A DNA stretch of 64,000 bases from CAJBVG01 sp943371425 (GTDB lineage Bacteria > Bacteroidota > Bacteroidia > Sphingobacteriales > Sphingobacteriaceae), in the NCBI GenBank assembly GCA_943371425.1, contig CALRUR010000013.1, positions 1 to 64,000 of the forward strand. Reading direction: 5' to 3'. Numbering within the stretch: the stretch's first letter is position 1; each line of letters begins with the position of its first letter. The notes under the pieces are model-generated. The model searched no databases. It saw nothing but the letters and a program-made list of their open reading frames with translations, and was not told where the DNA came from. The position numbers were made by a program, and so were the translations under genes. This document shows, one piece after another, positions 47,690 through 56,649 of the stretch.

Positions 47690-48732
47690 TGAGCACAATC
47701 CCCAGAGTTGCAGTAGTTGTATTAAATTATAATGGTGAAAAATTATTACCAGAATTTTTACCTTCTGTGTACAATAGCACCTACCCTAACCTTCGTTTAG
47801 TATTGGCAGATAATGCATCTACAGATGGCTCTTTAGAATGGGTTCGAACTAATTTACCAACTTTCGAAATTCTCAGAAATGAAGTTAACGGTGGATATGC
47901 TGAAGGATACCAAAATATATTAACTAGAATTAAGGATGTAGATTATTACATATTATTGAATTCTGATGTAGAGGTTACAGAAAATTGGATAGAACCTGTA
48001 ATTGAACTAATGGAAAACAATAAAGATATTGCCATTGCACAACCAAAAATACTAAGTTATTTGGATAAAAATAACTTCGAATATGCGGGTGCAGCTGGTG
48101 GTTATATCGACAGGTTTGGGTACCCATTTTGCAAAGGAAGAATTTTTGATACCGTTGAAAAAGACGAACATCAATACAATGAAAACACTGAAATATTTTG
48201 GGCCAGTGGCGCTGCTATGTTTATAAAGGCAGATCTTTACCATAAAGCCGGCGGACTGGATGTAGATTTTTTTGCACACATGGAAGAGATTGATTTATGT
48301 TGGAGAATTAAGAACATGGGCTATAAAGTTTATAGTTGTAATACCTCAATAGTTTACCATTTAGGTGGCGCAACTTTGCATGAAACTAGCCCACATAAAA
48401 CCTATTTAAATTTTAGAAATAGCTTAATTACATTAAGAAAAAACCTAGCGCTACATAAATCATTTAGCATTATATTTATAAGACATGTGCTTGATTTAAT
48501 ACAATGGTGTAGGTTTATGTTAGCTGGCAAATTTAAACATGCCTTTGCTATAAATAGAGCACATTATGATTTTTTAATTACTCAAATTACTTGGTATCAT
48601 AAACGAAAAAAGTTATTAAAACTCTTCAAATCGCCAAATAATACAGGTATCTACAATAGAAGTATTGTATTTGATTATTTTCTGCTCAGAAAAAAAACAT
48701 TTAAGGACCTCGACCCTAAAAAGTTCGATTAA
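47689..48732 (+). CDS. Glycosyltransferase family 2
   Basis: 347 residues; inverting GT-A enzyme. VVVLNYNGEKLL at the start, LADNASTDGS, NSDVEV as the DxD-like metal motif, ASGAAMFIKADLYHKAGGLDVDFFAHMEEIDLCWRI with the catalytic ED region, and YHLGGATL. Similar to rhamnosyltransferase-type enzymes. A C-terminal hydrophobic region may bind membrane. Last gene of the operon with GWxTD and acyltransferase genes; ends 4 nt inside the aroQ gene, which runs convergently. Confidence 0.9.
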   Translation: MSTIPRVAVVVLNYNGEKLLPEFLPSVYNSTYPNLRLVLADNASTDGSLEWVRTNLPTFEILRNEVNGGYAEGYQNILTRIKDVDYYILLNSDVEVTENWIEPVIELMENNKDIAIAQPKILSYLDKNNFEYAGAAGGYIDRFGYPFCKGRIFDTVEKDEHQYNENTEIFWASGAAMFIKADLYHKAGGLDVDFFAHMEEIDLCWRIKNMGYKVYSCNTSIVYHLGGATLHETSPHKTYLNFRNSLITLRKNLALHKSFSIIFIRHVLDLIQWCRFMLAGKFKHAFAINRAHYDFLITQITWYHKRKKLLKLFKSPNNTGIYNRSIVFDYFLLRKKTFKDLDPKKFD

Positions 48733-49151
48733 CAGAAATAATTTAAGGCAAGTTCATAAGAACCTAATCCAAACCCACTAATTGTACCTTTACATTTTGC
48801 ACTTATTAAGGTATAATGCCTAAAATTTTCGCGAGCATAAATATTTGATATATGCACTTCAATACATTCTGTTTCAATAGCAGCTACAGCATCTGCAATG
48901 GCTAGAGAGGTATGACCATAGGCTCCAGGATTAAGGATAATACCATCAAAATTTACATTCGCAGTTTGTATTTGTTGAATAATTTCCCCTTCATCATTAG
49001 ATTGAAAATGGTGGATTTCTAGGTTTGTGAATTTTAACTTAACAGAATTTAAATATTCTTCGAATGATTTTTCTCCGTATATTGTGGTCTCTCGTTTACC
49101 TATTAAATTAAGATTTGGACCGTTAATTATAATTACTTTTTTAGTAGACAT
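48729..49151 (-). CDS. aroQ: Type II 3-dehydroquinate dehydratase
   Basis: 140 residues; shikimate pathway step 3-dehydroquinate to 3-dehydroshikimate. INGPNLNLIGKRETTIYG near residues 9-26 with catalytic Arg and Tyr, HFQSNDEGEIIQQI, LNPGAYGHTSLAI with the conserved Asn and His, and EVHISNIYAREnFR. The ATG at 49151 shares two bases with the xerD ATG on the opposite strand (CATG at 49149-49152), so there is no intergenic space and each promoter must lie inside the other gene. Confidence 0.95.
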   Translation of the reverse strand: MSTKKVIIINGPNLNLIGKRETTIYGEKSFEEYLNSVKLKFTNLEIHHFQSNDEGEIIQQIQTANVNFDGIILNPGAYGHTSLAIADAVAAIETECIEVHISNIYARENFRHYTLISAKCKGTISGFGLGSYELALNYFC

Positions 49152-50073
49152 GGATTGGAATTCAAGCATTAAAGGTTTTAAATCATATTTAAAGTTAGAA
49201 CGTTCGCTTTCGAAGAATTCTATTGATGCTTACATTCATGATGTTGACAAACTTCATCAATACTTTGTTTACATCAAACAAAATACTTCTCCGGCAAATG
49301 TTGAATCCAAAGATATAAAAGAATTTCTGGTATGGATAAATGAACTTGGAATGACGGCAAGTTCGCAAGCCAGGGTATTATCGGGCATTAAAGCATATTA
49401 CAAATACTTAATGCTTGAAGACATTCTAAAAATAGACCCCTCTGCCCTTGTAGATACTCCAAAATTAGGCCGTAAATTACCAGATACATTGAGTTTAGAC
49501 GAGATTAACATCATGCTCGATTCAATTGATGTTAGCACCCCTGAGGGTGTTCGGAATAAAGCGATATTGGAAACTTTATATGCATGTGGCCTAAGAGTAA
49601 CCGAATTAGTGAATTTAAAAATATCGGACATTTATTTCGAGATTGATTTTTTGAAAGTAACTGGGAAAGGAAATAAAGAACGTTTTGTACCCCTAGGCAG
49701 CTCTGCCAAAAAGTTCATTAAAATCTATCAAAATGATATTAGAGTTCATCTTAGTATAAAAAAAGGCGAAGAAGATTTATTGTTTTTAAATCGCCGAGGC
49801 AGTCGTTTATCTAGGGTAATGATTTTTAATATTATTAAACAAACTGCAAGCATTGCCAATATACGTAAGAGCATTAGTCCGCATACCTTTCGCCATTCAT
49901 TTGCTACACATTTAGTAGAAGGTGGCGCAGATTTGCGTGCCGTACAAGAAATGCTTGGACACGAATCTATCACCACTACCGAAATTTATACTCATTTAGA
50001 TCGTAATTACTTAAAAGAAACGATTTTTAGTTTCCACCCTCGTTCAAAAAACAAAAAAAAAGTAAAAGTTTAA
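49150..50073 (+). CDS. xerD: Tyrosine site-specific recombinase XerD
   Basis: 307 residues; resolves chromosome dimers at dif with XerC. N-terminal SAM-like DNA-binding domain (about 1-90). The catalytic set is complete: Arg149, Lys173, His245, Arg248, His271, Tyr280 (TYACGLRVTEL, KGNKERFVPL, SPHTFRHSFATHL, MLGHESITTTEIYTHLD). The start at 49150 is chosen from the family length and because the longer frame covers aroQ. Basic C-terminal tail. Ends 4 nt inside prmC on the opposite strand. Confidence 0.93.
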   Translation: MDWNSSIKGFKSYLKLERSLSKNSIDAYIHDVDKLHQYFVYIKQNTSPANVESKDIKEFLVWINELGMTASSQARVLSGIKAYYKYLMLEDILKIDPSALVDTPKLGRKLPDTLSLDEINIMLDSIDVSTPEGVRNKAILETLYACGLRVTELVNLKISDIYFEIDFLKVTGKGNKERFVPLGSSAKKFIKIYQNDIRVHLSIKKGEEDLLFLNRRGSRLSRVMIFNIIKQTASIANIRKSISPHTFRHSFATHLVEGGADLRAVQEMLGHESITTTEIYTHLDRNYLKETIFSFHPRSKNKKKVKV

Positions 50074-50933
50074 TTTCGCTTAATAGCTTTTAGCATTCTT
50101 GCTTTTCCTCTTATATCATTACGTATTTCGGGCGTATGCCATGTATTTTCTGAAAACAATTTTCGAGTTTCGGTAGCATACGATTCATTAATTTCAAAAT
50201 ATAAAACACCCATTGCATTAAGTTGCTGCTCTGCAATTTTTACAATACGTTTATAAAACAAAAGAGGATCGTCATTTGGTACAAACAATGCTAAACTAGG
50301 CTCATAATCGAGCACATTTTTACGCATTTGCAATTTCTCGCTTTCTAAAACATATGGTGGGTTGCTTACAAGCACATCAAATATTGAAGGTAACTCTTCA
50401 TTCAATATATTTGATTGATGTGGATGTATTTCTAATTGATTGTGAATTGAATTTTTAACCGCTATATCTAATGCTGCTTTGGATACATCAAAAGCATGAA
50501 CATTTGCTTGAGGTAATAATTTTTTAAGACTAATTGCTATACATCCTGAGCCTGTGCCAATATCCGCAATTCTAATATCCTTCTGTTTTTTATGATCATC
50601 AACTATCCATTGTACAAGCTCCTCTGTTTCGGGGCGAGGAATTAAAACACTTTCGTTTACATAAAACTTTATTCCCATAAACTCTTCAAAACCCAAAATA
50701 TATTGAACGGGCTTATGTTGGTTTAATAAATAGGCAATTTGGTCTAACTGCTCAAACAAAGGTGCTGGTAGCAGTTCGTTTTCATTTAAAATTAGTTTGA
50801 TGGTGTCATACCCCAACACTTCTTTAAATACCATCTGACTAATACTTCTGGCTTCCTCGGCATCGTAGGTAGCTCCTATAAGAAGTTGAAAATGCTGAAA
50901 CGACTCTCTAACTGTTTTGGTTCTTGAAAACAT
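50070..50933 (-). CDS. prmC: Release-factor glutamine N5-methyltransferase
   Basis: 287 residues from the ATG at 50933. Methylates the GGQ glutamine of RF1/RF2. SAM motif IADIGTGSGCIAISL, catalytic NPPY in VSNPPYVLESE, plus an N-terminal helical domain (about 1-90). A TAGTTTTG -7 box lies three bases before the ATG, so the message may be leaderless. A TTG two codons upstream is an alternative start. Divergent from ribD by 35 bp. Confidence 0.94.
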   Translation of the reverse strand: MFSRTKTVRESFQHFQLLIGATYDAEEARSISQMVFKEVLGYDTIKLILNENELLPAPLFEQLDQIAYLLNQHKPVQYILGFEEFMGIKFYVNESVLIPRPETEELVQWIVDDHKKQKDIRIADIGTGSGCIAISLKKLLPQANVHAFDVSKAALDIAVKNSIHNQLEIHPHQSNILNEELPSIFDVLVSNPPYVLESEKLQMRKNVLDYEPSLALFVPNDDPLLFYKRIVKIAEQQLNAMGVLYFEINESYATETRKLFSENTWHTPEIRNDIRGKARMLKAIKRN

Positions 50934-50936
50934 ATT

Positions 50937-50944
50937 CAAAACTA
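50937..50944 (-). promoter_or_regulatory. -7 box abutting the prmC start
   Basis: TAGTTTTG on the minus strand, three bases before the ATG; no convincing -33 element. Confidence 0.35.
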
Positions 50945-50968
50945 AAATAATTAATTTATTTTTACGCT

Positions 50969-52012
50969 ATGAATACAGACGAATTATACATGAGGCGTTG
51001 TTTTGAGTTGGCCCAACAAGGCTTAGGTAAAGTACAACCTAACCCCATGGTAGGAGCTGTTATTGTATATGATGGTAACATTATTGGAGAAGGGTATCAC
51101 GAAGAATATGGCAAAGCACACGCTGAAGTAAATGCAATACAACAAGTATTAACAAATTTTTCGAATGCTTCCAAAATACTAACAAAATCTACACTTTACG
51201 TAAATCTAGAACCATGCGCACACACGGGCAAAACACCACCTTGTGCAGATCTAATTATTAAACATGGTATACCCAAAGTGGTAATTTCTAACATAGACCC
51301 CTTTGGTTCTGTAAACGGTAAAGGTGTTGATCGTTTAAAAAATGCAGGAGTAGATGTAAAAATAAATGTATTAAAGGAGGAAGGTTACGAAATAAATAAA
51401 CGATTTTTTACTTACCATACACTGCAACGCCCTTATGTAATTTTAAAATGGGCAGAATCTAAGGATGGCTATATTAGTATTGCTGAAAATACACGCAGTA
51501 ATATTAGCGGTGCCGAGGCTCGCAAACTTAACCACAAATGGCGATCAGAAGAACAAGCTATATTAGTGGGTACAAAAACAGTACAAGTTGATAATCCGAT
51601 TTTAACCGTACGCGATTGGGTGGGTAAAAACCCAGTACGTGTAATAATTGATAAGGATTTAAAACTGGCCAAAGAGTTAAATATTTTTAATACCGACTCT
51701 AAAACAATCATTTTTAATAATCATAAAACAGAGTTAGATGGCAATATACAGTTTGTACAAATTGATTTTTATGGTTTAGTGCCTCAGTTTATTTTATTTC
51801 AGCTGTATTTAATGGAAATACAATCTTTAATTATTGAAGGCGGAGCCTACACTATTAACGAATTTGTACAATTTGGTTTATGGGATGAAGTGCGCATGTA
51901 TAAATCGAAAAGCAATTTAGGTCAAGGTATTAAAGCTCCTATTTCTGAAGGCCGTTTATTTTCTAAACAAGATTTAGGAGATGACGAACTATTTATTTAT
52001 CATCGTGTATGA
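50969..52012 (+). CDS. ribD: Bifunctional riboflavin biosynthesis deaminase/reductase
   Basis: 347 residues. Deaminase domain (about 1-150) with the zinc site His51-Ala-Glu53 (HAEVNAI) and EPCAHTGKTPPCADLI. Reductase domain (about 155-347) with VILKWAESKDGYIS, KLNHKWRSEEQAILVGTKTVQVDNPILTVRDW and LIIEGGAYTINEF. Makes 5-amino-6-ribitylamino-uracil phosphate from the GTP cyclohydrolase II product. The next gene starts on its last four bases (ATGA). Confidence 0.95.
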   Translation: MNTDELYMRRCFELAQQGLGKVQPNPMVGAVIVYDGNIIGEGYHEEYGKAHAEVNAIQQVLTNFSNASKILTKSTLYVNLEPCAHTGKTPPCADLIIKHGIPKVVISNIDPFGSVNGKGVDRLKNAGVDVKINVLKEEGYEINKRFFTYHTLQRPYVILKWAESKDGYISIAENTRSNISGAEARKLNHKWRSEEQAILVGTKTVQVDNPILTVRDWVGKNPVRVIIDKDLKLAKELNIFNTDSKTIIFNNHKTELDGNIQFVQIDFYGLVPQFILFQLYLMEIQSLIIEGGAYTINEFVQFGLWDEVRMYKSKSNLGQGIKAPISEGRLFSKQDLGDDELFIYHRV

Positions 52013-52875
52013 CCTTAATTTTAATTTCCATTATTCTTTCGGGTTCTCTTATTATTTGTTTCAAAGTTTTCGAAAAATTTGAAATAAACAATTCGAATGC
52101 CATTAGCATTAATTACCTGTTTGCGTCTGGCTCTGGCATTATAATGGGCTTTGATACCTTTAGCAGCACCAATGTTTTTTTAGCAGATTGGTTCCCTTAT
52201 ACCTTATTATTCGGGTTAATGTTTATTAGCACCTTTAATTTGGTTGCCTATGGTGTAAAAACGAGTGGCTTAATGGTTGTATCCATTGCACAAAAAATGT
52301 CGCTTATTATACCATTAGCATTTAGTATTATTTATTATGATGAGAGCTCTGGGATACTAAAAATTACAGGCATTTTATTGGCATTAATAGCCATTTATTT
52401 TAGTTCAAAAAAAGCGAAAGATAGTGCTGCTCCTATATCATGGAAAATACTATTAATACCCGTATTTATATTTATTGGTAGCGGTGTGGTTGATATAAGT
52501 ATTAAAGTTTCTCAAGAATATTTTGGTGCACAAGCACCATTTTCTGTAATACTGGCTTGTATTTTTGGCTCTGCAGGAGTTATTGGTTTAGTACAAAAAA
52601 TAATTCAACGTAGTAAAATACAACTTAAAGATTTTATTGGTGGAATGTGTTTAGGATTATTAAACTTTTTCTCAACATATTTTTTAATGAAAGCTTTAAG
52701 TAGCGATGCACTCGAAAGTTCTTTTGTGTTTGCTATAAATAACATCGGTATTATATTATTTAACTCGATGATTGCAGCAGCTGTATTTAGAGAGCAAATT
52801 ACCAAAACTAATACCTACGGCATCATACTAGCCTTAGTTTCTATATTTATAATTTACCTTTCTAATGTTATTTGA
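52009..52875 (+). CDS. EamA/DMT-family transporter
   Basis: 288 residues with ten predicted transmembrane helices in two five-helix halves, the family architecture. KTSGLMVVSIAQKMSLIIPLAFSIIYYDE and, in the second half, LESSFVFAINNIGIILFNSMIAAAVFREQITKTNTYGIILALVSIFIIYLS match the EamA pattern. Substrate unknown. Coupled to ribD by a 4-nt overlap and to the yigZ-like gene by an 11-nt overlap, but a riboflavin link is only positional. Confidence 0.82.
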   Translation: MTLILISIILSGSLIICFKVFEKFEINNSNAISINYLFASGSGIIMGFDTFSSTNVFLADWFPYTLLFGLMFISTFNLVAYGVKTSGLMVVSIAQKMSLIIPLAFSIIYYDESSGILKITGILLALIAIYFSSKKAKDSAAPISWKILLIPVFIFIGSGVVDISIKVSQEYFGAQAPFSVILACIFGSAGVIGLVQKIIQRSKIQLKDFIGGMCLGLLNFFSTYFLMKALSSDALESSFVFAINNIGIILFNSMIAAAVFREQITKTNTYGIILALVSIFIIYLSNVI

Positions 52876-53476
52876 TTCAGATTATAAAACAGTAAGTAAA
52901 ACTACTGAAGGTATTTTTAAAGAAAAGGGTAGTAAATTTATTGCACTTTGTAAACCTATTTTAACTGTGGATGAATTCAAAAATTGGCTATCAGAAATTA
53001 AAGCGAGTTATACCGGTGCTGTGCATTATTGTTATGCTTACAGAATTGGTTACGATAAACAACTGTATAGAATTAACGATGATGGAGAACCTTCTGGTAG
53101 TGCAGGCCGACCCATTTACAACCTAATACAATCTAATGACTTAACAAATATTGGGATTGTGGTGGTTCGGTATTTTGGTGGAACTTTACTAGGTGTACCT
53201 GGTTTAATTAATGCTTACAAACAATCGAGCCAGGAAGCGCTTCTTCAGAATGAAATAATTACAAAATCGGTTTTAGAAAAGGTAAGCATAAGCTTTGCTT
53301 ATGAAAAAATAAACGAGGCGATGCGAGTGATTAAAGAACATCAATTAAAAATACTAAAACAAGAAAGCGATTTAGAATATTATTTAGAAATTGAAGTGCC
53401 CATAAAAAATGCCGAACGAGTTCGTTCAGCATTTAATCTATTTAGTATTACCTATAAATATTTAGAAACCTATTAA
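52865..53476 (+). CDS. YigZ/IMPACT-family protein
   Basis: 203 residues. N-terminal UPF0029 domain: KGSKFIALCKPILTVDEFKNWL, HYCYAYRIGY, RINDDGEPSGSAGRPIYNLI, GIVVVRYFGGTLLGVPGLINAY (the conserved RYFGG..LG..GL signature). A C-terminal DUF1949-like domain follows (about 135-203). Related to eukaryotic IMPACT, which binds GCN1; the bacterial role is unknown. Starts 11 nt inside the DMT transporter gene and ends 4 nt inside the universal stress gene. Confidence 0.9.
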   Translation: MLFDSDYKTVSKTTEGIFKEKGSKFIALCKPILTVDEFKNWLSEIKASYTGAVHYCYAYRIGYDKQLYRINDDGEPSGSAGRPIYNLIQSNDLTNIGIVVVRYFGGTLLGVPGLINAYKQSSQEALLQNEIITKSVLEKVSISFAYEKINEAMRVIKEHQLKILKQESDLEYYLEIEVPIKNAERVRSAFNLFSITYKYLETY

Positions 53477-54351
53477 TAAGGAGTTACAAATTCTGTTTCC
53501 CTTTCTTTTGGTCGCACACTTAATATTGGCACCCCAGATTCATTAATCATTTGTTGAGAATATGGGCCGGCTAAAAAACCAGAACTACTCTCCTGCTCTG
53601 TCATTATAATAATTAAATCTGCCTCTTTTTCTTTAGCATACTCTAAGGTAATGTTTGCTAAATTTTTCCCTGTTTTAAAGCCAAAAGTAGTGGTAATTTT
53701 ATCTTCTTTAATATAATCTTCTACTTGTTTGGTAACTACGCGAAGTCTATTCAAAATCATTTCATCACTCGAGGTAGAAACCCCCACCACATGTATAGTT
53801 GAATTAAATTGTTGAGCAATATACAATGCATCGTCTACTTTCTCTCTCGTATCTCTCGAACTATCCAGTGGTAAAATAATGTCTTTAATGCCTTTATTTC
53901 CAGAATTTGCATGAATAGATAATACAGGGCATTTAGCTTGGTTTACTACTCTAAAAGTATTAGATCCACCAATAAAATTTTCGACACCCTTAGAGCCATG
54001 TGTTCCCATACAAATTAAACCAGCAGTTATTTCTTTTGCATAATTTAATACTTGTATATAAACAGTGCCTTCTAAAAATTTTGTGGTTGTTTTTACCCCG
54101 TGTTTTGATTGGAATTCGTTGATATAGCTTTTAAATTGTGCTTCTACCACACTTATATCTTTTACTCCATCTTTAGGGTCTTTTTTAAAAATAGAGCTTA
54201 TAAAGTTATTTACAGTGGCTGTTTCTTTAACATGCAATAAATGTATTTCAGATTTTAATGCTTTAGCAAGATAGAGAGCATGATCTAATGCTAATATGGA
54301 TGTTGGTGAGAGATCCATAGGAACTAGAATTTTATCAAATGTTCTGTGCAT
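53473..54351 (-). CDS. Universal stress protein, tandem UspA domains
   Basis: 292 residues from the ATG at 54351 (MHRTFDKILVPMD). The longer frame adds unlikely hydrophobic residues. Two UspA domains, about 1-147 and 150-275; each has a phosphate-loop-like segment: GLICMGTHGSKGVENFIGGSNTFRVVNQAKCPVLSI and DLIIIMTEQESSSGFLAGPYSQQMINESGVPILSV. Only the first has the G-2x-G-9x-G nucleotide motif, so the second domain may not bind ATP. Confidence 0.92.
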   Translation of the reverse strand: MHRTFDKILVPMDLSPTSILALDHALYLAKALKSEIHLLHVKETATVNNFISSIFKKDPKDGVKDISVVEAQFKSYINEFQSKHGVKTTTKFLEGTVYIQVLNYAKEITAGLICMGTHGSKGVENFIGGSNTFRVVNQAKCPVLSIHANSGNKGIKDIILPLDSSRDTREKVDDALYIAQQFNSTIHVVGVSTSSDEMILNRLRVVTKQVEDYIKEDKITTTFGFKTGKNLANITLEYAKEKEADLIIIMTEQESSSGFLAGPYSQQMINESGVPILSVRPKERETEFVTPY

Positions 54352-54445
54352 AATTGGTAGGCTTAAAAATGATTTAACGTAAGTTATGTAATAAAGCATT
54401 AAAAAAAAAATAAATTGTTAATCTTGTATTCAACAAATTATTAAC

Positions 54446-55318
54446 ATGAAAATATTCCCTTCATCAGAATTAATATTAAATAAAGACGGCAGTGTATACC
54501 ATTTACATTTGTTGCCTAACGATGTTGCCGACACAATTATTACTGTAGGCGACCCAGATAGAGTGGAATTAATTGCTAAACACCTAATTAATATTCGGAT
54601 AAAAAAGAAAAATAGAGAGTTTTATACTATAACTGGCAGCTATAAAGGAAAAGAAATCTCTATAATCTCCACAGGCATTGGAACCGATAATATCGATATT
54701 GTATTTAATGAGTTGAATATTTTAAGTAAAATAGACCTACAACATCTAAAATACTTAGAGAACCCACGAAAATTTAACATTATTAGATTAGGCACAAGTG
54801 GTACACTTAGAGAGGATATAAATTTGGGTACCATGTTAATAACTGAATATGCAATAGGTTTAGAAGGCTTAATGAATTTTTATAAAATTCCATATACCGA
54901 AATAGAAACAAGTTTAAACATTGAAGTAGAACAAAAAATTCAACATGCCTTCCCATTTTTAAAACCTTATACGGTTGGATCGTCTGAATTACTGCTAAAT
55001 TTATTTAAGGAAGAAATGGTTTTAGGAATTACAGCAACATGCCAAGGCTTTTATCATCCACAAGGAAGATTTTTATGGTCGGAAAACAATACTTCTATTT
55101 TAACTACCCTACGTGATGTAAATTATAAGGGAATGAAGGTTACAAATTTCGAAATGGAAACGGCTGGAATACTTGGTTTAGCTAGATATTTCGGGCATGA
55201 AGCAAGTTCTATTTCTTTGATTTTAGCCAACAGAATAACAAATGAATTTATAGATAATGCTGAAACAAAAATGGAAGAAATGATTGACTATTGCTTAACA
55301 AAAATATCAACGATATAA
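54446..55318 (+). CDS. Nucleoside phosphorylase (uridine phosphorylase-like)
   Basis: 290 residues, NP-I family. VGDPDRVELIAKHL near residue 35, phosphate/ribose loop ISTGIGTDNIDIVFNEL, RLGTSGTLREDINLG and the C-terminal FEMETAGILGLARYFGHEASSISLILANRI. Cleaves nucleosides with phosphate; uridine phosphorylase is the closest type by motif, but purine substrates are possible. Convergent with mqnA, overlapping it by 12 nt. Confidence 0.85.
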   Translation: MKIFPSSELILNKDGSVYHLHLLPNDVADTIITVGDPDRVELIAKHLINIRIKKKNREFYTITGSYKGKEISIISTGIGTDNIDIVFNELNILSKIDLQHLKYLENPRKFNIIRLGTSGTLREDINLGTMLITEYAIGLEGLMNFYKIPYTEIETSLNIEVEQKIQHAFPFLKPYTVGSSELLLNLFKEEMVLGITATCQGFYHPQGRFLWSENNTSILTTLRDVNYKGMKVTNFEMETAGILGLARYFGHEASSISLILANRITNEFIDNAETKMEEMIDYCLTKISTI

Positions 55319-56044
55319 AGCAGCTTTTTGCAAATACAATTCAATTGCCTTTCTTTTTTCATCATTTAAATTGTATTCAATTTTATTTTTCAGGTAGTCG
55401 TTCACATCAAAAAAGCTGAGCGTATTTTCGGAAATTACATCTTCTAAAAACAAAAAACCATCCTGCAATAATGTATTAAATTGTTGCAAAACTTCTTCTT
55501 CAATTTTTTTGTTTGATACCCATGCTGCAAATACAAAAGGTAAGCCAGTATAGGCTTTCCACTGTTCTGCTAAATCTAATTGAGTACTAAAAGTATTTAT
55601 TTTATCAAACGTTCGATCGCCAATTAATACAAATGCTTCCCCTTCTTTTAAGCTTATTTCATCGAGGTTTTCATCGGTAAATACAACCTTAAGGTTCCAA
55701 TATTCTGATGCTAAAATGATGCACAATAAATTAGAAGTACGAGAATGTTTATCTAAATAAATTTTATTGATAAGTGGAAGTTTTGTATTAGAAAATAGGA
55801 ACACAGAATTTACAGCACCATCAGCAGAAATACAATAATTAGAAATAATGGTTGCATTGGCAATTTCAGGAATTACCGCAATTGGTATAAGTCCGATATC
55901 AACGGTGTTCTCTATAAGTTTTTGAGCGCAAAGTGAAGGAATATCAAGGCTTATATCAAATTGATGCTGGGCATTTGGAACTAAGCCTTTTATAAAAACT
56001 TTAGAATTTAAATAAGATACTACTGAAACTTTTGTTTTAGACAT
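55307..56044 (-). CDS. mqnA: Chorismate dehydratase MqnA (futalosine pathway)
   Basis: 245 residues from the ATG at 56044 (MSKTKVSVVSYLNSKVFIKGL). Forms 3-enolpyruvylbenzoate from chorismate, the first step of futalosine-dependent menaquinone synthesis. Periplasmic-binding-protein-like fold with the N-terminal VSYLNS motif and FVLIGDRTF, WKAYTGLPFVFAAW at about 160-185. Cytosolic, with no signal peptide. Starts 8 nt inside the histidine phosphatase gene and shares an operon with mqnE, the next step's enzyme. Confidence 0.93.
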   Translation of the reverse strand: MSKTKVSVVSYLNSKVFIKGLVPNAQHQFDISLDIPSLCAQKLIENTVDIGLIPIAVIPEIANATIISNYCISADGAVNSVFLFSNTKLPLINKIYLDKHSRTSNLLCIILASEYWNLKVVFTDENLDEISLKEGEAFVLIGDRTFDKINTFSTQLDLAEQWKAYTGLPFVFAAWVSNKKIEEEVLQQFNTLLQDGFLFLEDVISENTLSFFDVNDYLKNKIEYNLNDEKRKAIELYLQKAALYR

Positions 56045-56648
56045 GGAAATGGTCTGTATTATTAAAATCAAGCATTTCAAATATACCATCTTTGTATTTT
56101 AATCGGTACAATGAAACGTTTGAATGCGGAAAATTATCCATATTACTAAGTGGCAAATTTAAAAGCTGACAAAGTAATAATCGCATAGCTCTACCATGCA
56201 TACAAATTAATATTTTATTGAAATTTTGATGTTGTTCTATTAATTGTTGGAGTACTAAATTCTGACGCTGATTTACTTCAATTGGACTTTCGCCACCAGG
56301 AAATTTTAAATGTAAATGACCGTTCATCCAGTTTTTGGTTAATTGGTAGAATTCCTCTTTCATTTCTTTGGTAGCCTCTCTACCTTCATTTACTCCCCAA
56401 TCTAATTCATCAAAACCATCTCTTTGCTCCCAAGGAATCCCTTTGTTTATAAAGGCATCAACCGTTTGGTGTGTACGTTTTAAGGTAGAAGTAATTACTT
56501 TATCGAATTCTACATGGTGGTACGCTTTATAAAATTGCTGCGCTTGGTGTTTACCAATCTCATTTAAATCAGAATCCACTCCTCTGCCTTGCACAATCCC
56601 TCGTTTATTAAAGTCTGTTTCTCCGTGACGGATGATGTATAGCTCCAT
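56037..56648 (-). CDS. Histidine phosphatase (phosphoglycerate mutase-like)
   Basis: 203 residues. Catalytic RHGE at residues 7-10 (YIIRHGETDFNKRGIVQGRG), a second Arg in KVITSTLKRTHQTVDAF, a conserved Glu near WGVNEGREA, and the second His in ICMHGRAMRLLL. Two-histidine phosphatase that forms a phospho-His intermediate. Between mqnE (1 bp gap) and mqnA (8-nt overlap), so it is tightly coupled to menaquinone synthesis genes although no phosphatase step is known in the futalosine pathway. Confidence 0.9.
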   Translation of the reverse strand: MELYIIRHGETDFNKRGIVQGRGVDSDLNEIGKHQAQQFYKAYHHVEFDKVITSTLKRTHQTVDAFINKGIPWEQRDGFDELDWGVNEGREATKEMKEEFYQLTKNWMNGHLHLKFPGGESPIEVNQRQNLVLQQLIEQHQNFNKILICMHGRAMRLLLCQLLNLPLSNMDNFPHSNVSLYRLKYKDGIFEMLDFNNTDHFHV

Positions 56649-56649
56649 A

